Below are positions 54,979-64,000 of a DNA stretch of 64,000 nt, one piece after another. The notes under the pieces are model-generated. The model saw nothing but the letters and a program-made list of their open reading frames with translations, was not told where the DNA came from and did no database searches. The stretch's first letter is position 1. Each line of letters opens with the position of its first letter. A program made the translations under genes and the position numbers. The DNA is from Luteolibacter arcticus (GTDB taxonomy: Bacteria > Verrucomicrobiota > Verrucomicrobiia > Verrucomicrobiales > Akkermansiaceae). The DNA lies in the NCBI RefSeq assembly GCF_025950235.1, contig NZ_JAPDDT010000001.1:248001-312000 (forward strand). The letters run 5' to 3'.

Positions 54979-57900
54979 TCATTCGGTTCCTTGGATCCGG
55001 AGGAACTTGCGACCGCCGGTGATGGTAAGGGTCGCCTTTTTCCGGACGTAACCGGATAGTGCGCCGCTCTGGTCGGAGTCGGTGGTGGGAACGGCCGCAC
55101 TGGTGGGCCAAGGATCTTCCAACGTGGAACTTTCCTGCAGGACGTAGGTGCAGCCGCTCCTTTCGAACCAGCGGAGGGTAAGGACGGAGCCGGCACGCGT
55201 GAGCTGGCTGAGCGAGGGGGTGGGCGCGTTCGGCGATCCTCCGAAAAGGAACTCCTCGTAATTGGTGAAACCGTCGCCATCGGGATTGCCGGCGGGGAGA
55301 GCATTGGTCCCAGAGAGGCCGTGGGTGGTGGTGGCCCAGGTTTCGAAGGGACTGGCTGCACCGCCGCCCAGATAGGTGAGTTGGATCATGCGATTGTCAG
55401 CGGCGAGCTTTACGGCCCAGTTCGCGGGCCCGTTGGGTGTGAAGATATCAAACTCGTTCGCGTCGAAGTTGCTGATGGTGGCGGTAGAGACGGCGATGGT
55501 TAAGGTCTTGGCCGTGCCGTTGAAGTCGGCAGGAAGCGAGGGGATGGTAATTTCCACCGGGCTGCTGGTGGTCTGATTCAGGGTGATCGATGTGGCATTG
55601 AGGAGATCCCAATCCACGCCCGGTGTGGTTCCGGTCCAGCGGTCGATCTCGAAGCTGATCTTGGATCCGGCGGCCATGGTGACGCCTGCGGTTTGCAAGG
55701 CTCCCACCGATTGTCCGGGAGACAGCGTGCCGTTCACGATGACAGCTCGAGCGATGGAGCCCGATCCGCCGATGGTGGCGCTCCCGGAAACCGTGATGGT
55801 TCCACCGGTCCCGAGGGAGCCATTGACGAGGAAGGTGCCTCCACTGACGGCGGTGGTGCCGGTGTAGGACCCATTCCCATTCAGGGACAGGACGCTGTCT
55901 CCGGTCTTCGAGAGGTTGCGTGGCCCACCGGTTTCCACGATGTTGCTGGCGATGACAATGCGCCGGGTCTGGGCCCGGATGGTCGCGTTTCCCTCCAAGG
56001 TGATTCCTCCGGTCCAGGTTCCGGTTGCCGCGCCCTGATTGTGCAAGGTTCCGCCGCCTTCGAGGAACACAGGGGTCGCGATGGTACGGTAGCCGTAGGT
56101 GCCCGCTTTCGCGCCGCTCTTGATCCGGAGGGTTCCGCTGTCTCCGCCGAAAGCGTCATCGAAATCTTCGGCCCAGATCACACCGGGCGAAAGGACCACG
56201 ATATCGATGTCGGACGCAGGAGCGCGGAACGCCATGCCATCGAAGCCTTCCCCCTCGCTGACAACGTCGGTTTTGACGGTTAGTGTGTGATGGTTTCCCT
56301 GGATGGTGCCGTGGCCCGCGAGATGGACGAAGCCGATGTCGTAGCGGCCCTTGCTACTGATCGTGGCGTCGCCGGCGAGGATCAGCGATTTGATTCCGGC
56401 GCTGCCTATGAGCCCTTCGCCGTTCGAATCGGCGTTCACGCTGTTCACGATCGCGCCGGCGGAGTCGGCGTCGCTGCCGGTGCCCGAGATGGTGTAGGTG
56501 TAGCCGCGGGCCGCGTTGTCGCCGGGCTTCTTGCCATTGATATTCACCTGGGCTCCGTCCTCCACCGTGATGCCGGAGCTGTGGCCGAAGGCGCCGTCGG
56601 ATCCCATGACGAGCAAGCCATTCCTGACACGGATGCTGCCGGTGTAGTCTTGGGCGGATCCCCCACCGAGGGTGACCTTTCCGTTGCCGGTTTTATCGAT
56701 GGATGCTCCCCCGGAAATCGTGCCGGAACCACTCAGCGTGTAGTCGTCGGTGGAGGTGTTGGAGAAGGTGATGACGCCCGGCATAAGCCTGCCGGACAAA
56801 GTTATGGTAAGGTCGCCTTTGTTGGGGAAGGTGACGGCATCGAGGTGGAAGAATTTGGTGGAGCTGCCGGTCCAGTTCGCCGAGCTGTTCGCATTCCAAG
56901 TACCACTCGACGTTGTGTTCCATGAGACGGCGCCCGGCGCGACGGTGACCCGAATTTCGCCGGGCGTGGCGAAACTCAGGCTCGCTCCCCGGTAGTTTGC
57001 CGCTCCTTCCGCGAGATCGATGTCACCGGCTCCGCCTGTGAGTGAGGCATACTTGAGGACGGGGAAGGTGGTGAGTCCGGTCGGGACGGTCGCGAGCACG
57101 ATTTCGTTGTCGTTGCTGAGTATGAGCTGATCACCCACGCCATTTCCAAGCGCGGCCGGGGTCGAAGGGTCCGCCCAGATCGTGACACCGGCCAGATCGA
57201 TATCTCCGCCGACCGTTGGCTCCCCCATGAGTTTCGTGCCAGGGTTCGCGAAAAGCGTACCGGTGAGAGTCGAGCGCAGGGCGAGGGTCCCCCCGGTGAG
57301 TGTGGCGTCACCGCTGACCAGGCCGTTGGCGATCAAGATCCCGTTGTTGGTCGAAAGACTCCCGCCGAATGCACCGTCCAGGCGGACCGCCGTGACATTG
57401 GTGTTCGCGATGCTTCCGGTGAAACCGCCGTTGGCACCCGTGAGCGTAAGAGGGTGATCTCCGGATATGCTGACGGTTTCCGTTCCGCTCCAAGTCCCTG
57501 AAAGCTCAAGGTTGGAATCAACGGTCAGCAGGTGACTGTTGTCCAGCCAGGCAATGTTCGAAGCGATGACGGTCGCGCGGGCATCGCCGGAGTCGTGTGT
57601 CCATGACGAGCTGTCGCGCATCACGATGGGGCGGTTGAAATTGCCCATTACCCCCGAATTGACGACTGTGAAGAGTTTTGAAGAGCCCTGCATCTCGATG
57701 GTGCCGGGCCCGCCGACATCCAGCGGCAACGACGAGCCGGCATTGAATTTGATGGATCCGGTGGTGCCGACGATGTCGCCGATGCCGCTCACTGCCACGC
57801 CGATGAAGGAGAGTTGGCCGGAGCCCTGCTTGAGAATGTCCTTCTCGAGCACCACACTGCCTTGGTCCAGTTGATCGTTGATCGGCAGGAAGCCCACCCC

Positions 57901-58344
57901 GCTATCGTTGAGGACGGTGCCCGCGCTGCCGCCGATGTTCCATATCTGGTCAACTCCGCCGATCACATGGTTGCCTTGGATACGGAAAGGGAGAGGAACC
58001 CCTGTGGTGAAACTGCCTGATGCCGTCAGACCGCCATTATAGGTCAGGACACGGTTCTTTCCTGTCTGGATGACGAATGCGCTCGTCCGCGTGCCACTGG
58101 TGCCGAAGGTGAGTAGTCCAATCGAGTGGGAAGCTTCAAGGTTCAGGTTGTTGCCAGTCGAATCGGCAATCTTGATGGCTCCGCCGTTGGGCGGGACAAC
58201 GTTGGCCTGCCAGTTTCCTGGAGTGGACCAGTGGCGATCATCGGAGCCATCCCACGTCGATTGTCCGAACGAGACGCAGGGGGTGGACAAGCTGGCGTAC
58301 AGCAGGAATAGACTATTCCTGCCTGCAATGAGCCGGAAGTTCAT
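54979..58344 (-). CDS. Autotransporter-associated beta-strand repeat protein
   Basis: The 1121-residue secreted protein begins with a signal sequence and WDGSDDRHWSTPGNW. It continues as a long right-handed beta-helix-like series of Gly/Ser/Thr-rich repeats, with PATR-like units such as LSKTGDSVLSLNGNGSYTG, SGGTFLVNGSLGTGGT and LVMGSDGAFGHSSGI. The C-terminus carries NPDGDGFTNYEEFLFGGSP and a final beta-rich domain with LRWFERSGCTYVLQES. It lacks a translocator beta-barrel, so export would use another route. Such proteins are surface adhesins in this phylum. Start ATG 58344. Confidence 0.8.
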   Translation of the reverse strand: MNFRLIAGRNSLFLLYASLSTPCVSFGQSTWDGSDDRHWSTPGNWQANVVPPNGGAIKIADSTGNNLNLEASHSIGLLTFGTSGTRTSAFVIQTGKNRVLTYNGGLTASGSFTTGVPLPFRIQGNHVIGGVDQIWNIGGSAGTVLNDSGVGFLPINDQLDQGSVVLEKDILKQGSGQLSFIGVAVSGIGDIVGTTGSIKFNAGSSLPLDVGGPGTIEMQGSSKLFTVVNSGVMGNFNRPIVMRDSSSWTHDSGDARATVIASNIAWLDNSHLLTVDSNLELSGTWSGTETVSISGDHPLTLTGANGGFTGSIANTNVTAVRLDGAFGGSLSTNNGILIANGLVSGDATLTGGTLALRSTLTGTLFANPGTKLMGEPTVGGDIDLAGVTIWADPSTPAALGNGVGDQLILSNDNEIVLATVPTGLTTFPVLKYASLTGGAGDIDLAEGAANYRGASLSFATPGEIRVTVAPGAVSWNTTSSGTWNANSSANWTGSSTKFFHLDAVTFPNKGDLTITLSGRLMPGVITFSNTSTDDYTLSGSGTISGGASIDKTGNGKVTLGGGSAQDYTGSIRVRNGLLVMGSDGAFGHSSGITVEDGAQVNINGKKPGDNAARGYTYTISGTGSDADSAGAIVNSVNADSNGEGLIGSAGIKSLILAGDATISSKGRYDIGFVHLAGHGTIQGNHHTLTVKTDVVSEGEGFDGMAFRAPASDIDIVVLSPGVIWAEDFDDAFGGDSGTLRIKSGAKAGTYGYRTIATPVFLEGGGTLHNQGAATGTWTGGITLEGNATIRAQTRRIVIASNIVETGGPRNLSKTGDSVLSLNGNGSYTGTTAVSGGTFLVNGSLGTGGTITVSGSATIGGSGSIARAVIVNGTLSPGQSVGALQTAGVTMAAGSKISFEIDRWTGTTPGVDWDLLNATSITLNQTTSSPVEITIPSLPADFNGTAKTLTIAVSTATISNFDANEFDIFTPNGPANWAVKLAADNRMIQLTYLGGGAASPFETWATTTHGLSGTNALPAGNPDGDGFTNYEEFLFGGSPNAPTPSLSQLTRAGSVLTLRWFERSGCTYVLQESSTLEDPWPTSAAVPTTDSDQSGALSGYVRKKATLTITGGRKFLRIQGTE

Positions 58345-58612
58345 GAGCCGGGGGAGGGTTGGAGGTTGAACCAATTTAAAAATCTTAGATTGGTTTTATC
58401 AGTAGTGCGATGCACCGATGCAATCCGTCAAGATGGGAATAGTTAGAATGTATTAGCTTATCATTGGTTTAAAATTGATTGCTTGTCTTGATTGTCGCTC
58501 GGTGGGGAGGCGGGATGTTAGCCCGCGGTGCGTCCGGCGAGGCTTCCGGCGTTTCCGGCCGGCCGCGTCTAACGCTGGTAGAATCGCCGCGTTTTCCGCG
58601 TAAGATCCCCAC
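58345..58612. promoter_or_regulatory. AT-rich intergenic region with ATTGGTT repeats
   Basis: Positions about 58370-58500 are much richer in A/T than the surroundings. AACCAAT (58369-58375) and ATTGGTT (58389-58395) form an inverted pair, and a third CATTGGTTTAAAATTGATT occurs near 58455-58475. This is the divergent upstream region of the autotransporter gene and the small membrane protein gene. No confident -35/-10 pair was found. Confidence 0.4.
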
Positions 58613-58837
58613 GTGAAAAAGTTCTTCGCCCTGCTTTTCGCCCTCCTCTCGGGTTTCTATGTGTTCTTCGGTTCATGGGTTCCGGATCCACTGCCGTTCC
58701 TCGACGAGGCGACCGCATTGCTGATTTTTGTGAAGTCGATGGGCGTACTGGGCGTCGATTTGACGAGGTTCATCCCGTTTCTTGGAAAGAAATCGAAGGC
58801 CGAGGGTAAAACCAGTGGGCCGGTTGTTGATGTTTGA
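58613..58837 (+). CDS. Small membrane-associated protein
   Basis: The 74-residue protein has an N-terminal hydrophobic helix (KKFFALLFALLSGFYVFFG) and a PDPLPFLDEATALLIFVKS segment reminiscent of DUF1232/YkvA-type proteins, though too short to be sure. A Lys/Gly-rich tail ends it. It uses GTG 58613 as start. The cytochrome/LRR gene begins 56 bases after its stop, so the two may be transcribed together. Confidence 0.6.
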   Translation: MKKFFALLFALLSGFYVFFGSWVPDPLPFLDEATALLIFVKSMGVLGVDLTRFIPFLGKKSKAEGKTSGPVVDV

Positions 58838-58893
58838 ATTTTCCGGATTTCCTGCGCAATAGCCCGCCGCGACCCGCCGTAAAGCACCCGCCC

Positions 58894-60498
58894 ATGACCG
58901 ATCCTGATACCCAAAAATCCACCCTCACCGGCCCGATCTTCCTGACTATCTGTGGGTTGCTGGTGATCGCCGCCTTGGCCTCCGTGCCGTTTTTGGCAGG
59001 TGCACCGCCTGAGAACGGCCTGCCGGATCTGGCCAAATTCATCGGGCGCTTTCACCCGGTTTTCCTGCACCTGCCGATCGGCATGCTGCTGCTGGTGCTG
59101 GTGCTGGAGATCGGTCACTTCATCCCGCGCAACCGAGCTGGCTACTCGACCCGCATGGCGATGTTCTTCGCCGCGGCTTCGTCCGTGGTCGCGACCATTC
59201 TGGGACTGCTGCTCTACTACGGCATGGGCAACTACCGCGACGAAGTGGCCGAACGCCACCTTTACGGCGGGCTGATCTTTTCCTGCGGCATGGTCGCCGC
59301 CTTCCTGGTCAAGGTGTGGGTCGATCTCGCTGCGGGCAAGGGCACCTGGCTCTACTGGACCCTGCTGCTTGGCAGCACCGGTGTGATGGGCTTTGTCAGC
59401 CACGATGGTGGCTCGCTGACCCACGGCGACGACTATCTGACGACCTATGCTCCGAATCCGGTCCGCAAGGTGATGGGTCTGCCGGAGAAAGAGGAGAAGA
59501 AGGGCAAGTCCGAGAGCACGGAGCTGGCTGCGGCTCCCGGTGAGAAGAAACCTGTGGGTTCCAAGGCCACCGCGGTCCAGACCTCCGGTGATCCGGTGGT
59601 TTACGCGAATATCATCACCCCGATCCTCGAGCAAAAGTGCTACGGCTGCCATAGCGCCGACCAGAAGGTGAAGGGGAAGTACCGCATGGAGGAGTATGAC
59701 CTCCTCCTCAAAGGGGGCTCGGAAGGCGATGGCATCATTCCCGGCAAGTCCGCGGAGAGCAATGTGGTCGTCCGCCTCGAACTGCCGATGGACGAGGAGG
59801 AGCACATGCCGCCTCCGGACAAGAAGGACATCCAACTCGGGCCGCACGAAGTCGCGCTCATCAAGTGGTGGATCGATAGCGGCGCCTCGAAGGATGCGAA
59901 GCTGTCCGAGCTGAAGCCGTCCGACGAGATCAAGTCGGCGATCGCGAAACTGGTGCCCCCCGAAGCACTGGCGGAGAAGAAGGCCGCCGCCGAGCAGGAG
60001 GTCAAACAGGAGGCCAAAAAGCGCGAGTCGGTGAAAGCCGACGTCGAGCGGCTGCGCAAGGAGTTCCCGGCCGCGCTCAATTTCGAATCGCAGGCATCCA
60101 GCGGTCTCGTCTTCACCGCGGTCAGCATGCGCAAGGAATTCGGCGATGATGACTTGGCCAAGCTCCAGTCGGTGATGCCGGCCATGGTGTCGCTCGACCT
60201 TTCGTCCAGCACCGTGACCGACAATGGCGCGAAGATCCTCGCCAATGCCGCCGAGCTGAAGTCGCTGCGTCTTTCCGAGACGACGGTCACCGATGCCGCG
60301 CTTGAAGCGCTGGTGAAGCTGCCCAAGCTGGAGTCGCTCAATCTTTATGGCACCCAGGTGACCAATGAAGGGATCCTCAAGCTGGCCGAGCTGAAGAATC
60401 TCAAGAAGCTCTACCTGTGGCAGACCAAGGTCGATGCCGCCGGCGTCCAAGCGTTCAAGGCGAAGCTGCCGGGCTGCGAGGTCATCATGGGGCTTTGA
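58894..60498 (+). CDS. Membrane cytochrome c-like protein with leucine-rich repeats
   Basis: The 534-residue protein has an N-terminal DUF2231-like membrane part with about five helices (PVFLHLPIGMLLLVLVLEIGH). A planctomycete-type cytochrome c domain follows with heme motif CYGCH (Cys249, Cys252, His253) and MPPPDK. A Lys/Glu/Ala-rich coil (about 360-400) leads to leucine-rich repeats (LVSLDLSSSTVTDNGAKIL, LESLNLYGTQVTNEGILKL, LKKLYLWQTKV). The family is common in Planctomycetes and Verrucomicrobia and is thought to act in electron transfer with polysaccharide degradation machinery; its exact role is unknown. Start ATG 58894. Confidence 0.85.
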   Translation: MTDPDTQKSTLTGPIFLTICGLLVIAALASVPFLAGAPPENGLPDLAKFIGRFHPVFLHLPIGMLLLVLVLEIGHFIPRNRAGYSTRMAMFFAAASSVVATILGLLLYYGMGNYRDEVAERHLYGGLIFSCGMVAAFLVKVWVDLAAGKGTWLYWTLLLGSTGVMGFVSHDGGSLTHGDDYLTTYAPNPVRKVMGLPEKEEKKGKSESTELAAAPGEKKPVGSKATAVQTSGDPVVYANIITPILEQKCYGCHSADQKVKGKYRMEEYDLLLKGGSEGDGIIPGKSAESNVVVRLELPMDEEEHMPPPDKKDIQLGPHEVALIKWWIDSGASKDAKLSELKPSDEIKSAIAKLVPPEALAEKKAAAEQEVKQEAKKRESVKADVERLRKEFPAALNFESQASSGLVFTAVSMRKEFGDDDLAKLQSVMPAMVSLDLSSSTVTDNGAKILANAAELKSLRLSETTVTDAALEALVKLPKLESLNLYGTQVTNEGILKLAELKNLKKLYLWQTKVDAAGVQAFKAKLPGCEVIMGL

Positions 60499-60532
60499 GG
60501 AGTTCCAGTTAGATTGGAAATTTCAAGTGCAG

Positions 60533-60563
60533 GGAGGCAGCCGTTGGGCTGCCTCCTTTGTTT
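60533..60563 (+). terminator. Rho-independent terminator after the cytochrome/LRR gene
   Basis: GGAGGCAGCC, loop GTTG, GGCTGCCTCC (60533-60556) followed by TTTGTTT. Confidence 0.85.
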
Positions 60564-60684
60564 CCCAGGTGGCGCTTTCGCCCTGCCCATGAAGCGCCCA
60601 GGTCTTTGGGACCGTGGCCTCCGACCACTGGTGCGGGCTCCACATGGTGGAGTGGGATGACTCACGGTTGCTTCTTCCGCTTCC

Positions 60685-63720
<3,036 letters not shown>

Positions 63721-63740
63721 TCAAGTAGCGGAAAGCACAT

Positions 63741-63995
63741 TCACTTCGACATCGGCCCGGCGAGCATGTCATCCAGCGGATGATCGCCGAGCGCCCATTC
63801 GTCGGAAAGCACGCGGGTGATCTCGAACTGGCGGCGGTCGCCGCTACCGGCGTGCCGGATCATGAGCGTCATCCGCTGGAGCCCGCCTTGAGACCGGCGT
63901 TCGGCCCGGTTCATGGTGCTCACCATGGCGGCGTACTGGGGAGTGCCGCGTGCGACGTAGCCAAAGATCAGGGTCTCGTGGTCGGGAGAAGGCAT
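63741..63995 (-). CDS. Hypothetical protein
   Basis: The 84-residue protein begins MPSPDHETLIFGYVARG and contains FEITRVLSDEWALGDHPL. No family recognised. It ends 59 bases before the LigA start on the same strand, so co-transcription is possible. The window ends five bases upstream of the start, so the start cannot be checked against upstream sequence. Confidence 0.5.
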   Translation of the reverse strand: MPSPDHETLIFGYVARGTPQYAAMVSTMNRAERRSQGGLQRMTLMIRHAGSGDRRQFEITRVLSDEWALGDHPLDDMLAGPMSK

Positions 63996-64000
63996 GGAAA

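Overview
The window is high-GC (roughly 63-65% by eye), gene-dense chromosomal DNA. It most resembles a member of the Verrucomicrobia, with Luteolibacter or a related Verrucomicrobiaceae genus as my best guess. The basis is the mix of protein families: SHD1-domain lipoprotein, planctomycete-type cytochrome with leucine-rich repeats, autotransporter-associated beta-strand protein, 'DxDGxxN' secreted proteins, a MoxR/DUF58/BatA locus and a putative Na+/H+ antiporter of the Na_H_antiport_2 type. I saw no rRNA, convincing tRNA, CRISPR array, transposase or prophage structural gene.

Layout. 1-6.3 kb: the 3' end of smc, then mnmA, a DEDDh exonuclease coupled to a NADAR-family glycosidase, a ClC channel, a small basic Lys/Ala-rich protein and a NYN-domain protein. 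6.5-20.3 kb: a MoxR-centred locus arranged divergently. Leftward run BatA/VWA, a giant Gly/Glu/Lys/Gln-rich membrane protein, HtrA-like protease and a VWA-amidotransferase protein fused to WD40 repeats. Rightward run a secreted caspase-fold protein, MoxR ATPase and DUF58 protein. 20.4-21.6 kb: a candidate structured RNA and an HNH nuclease. 21.6-25 kb: three GNAT acetyltransferases and a divergent RtcB, with ATGA overlaps. 25-36.6 kb: riboflavin synthase, antiporter, thioredoxin-like lipoprotein, trxB, rluE, a LuxR-type regulator, a fucosyltransferase-like enzyme, two methyltransferases and a nucleoid-associated protein. 36.9-47.2 kb: DEAD-box helicase, BSP-family metallopeptidase, a decayed DUF1697 gene, a tyrosine phosphatase, a dienelactone hydrolase, a large SNF2 helicase and an alpha/beta hydrolase. 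47.2-54.9 kb: the accessory cassette described below. 55-64 kb: an autotransporter-repeat protein, cytochrome/LRR protein, ligA and a short unknown gene.

The two most unusual items are these. (1) A leftward three-gene cassette: a SIR2-like/TIR protein, a STAND NTPase with transmembrane segment, WD40 repeats and FGE-sulfatase domain, and a RyR-TPR-SLOG-class III nucleotide cyclase protein. Its domain make-up matches nucleotide-centred conflict (anti-phage or cell-suicide) systems, but I know of no described system with exactly these three proteins. (2) A LigA of 998 residues whose adenylation domain is interrupted in frame by about 240 residues. The insert resembles the polyvalent protein kinase domain otherwise typical of phage polyvalent proteins.

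Several families of short palindromic dispersed repeats sit just after gene ends. They are TGTAGC...GCTACA elements (three copies), AATCACCAATC-arm elements (two copies), a 34-bp inverted repeat element (two copies) and a 92-93 bp tandem repeat (three units). Many minus-strand and plus-strand neighbours overlap by ATGA or GTGA, so translational coupling appears common. Coordinates of starts were chosen by motif conservation, signal peptides and overlaps; no search could be run.
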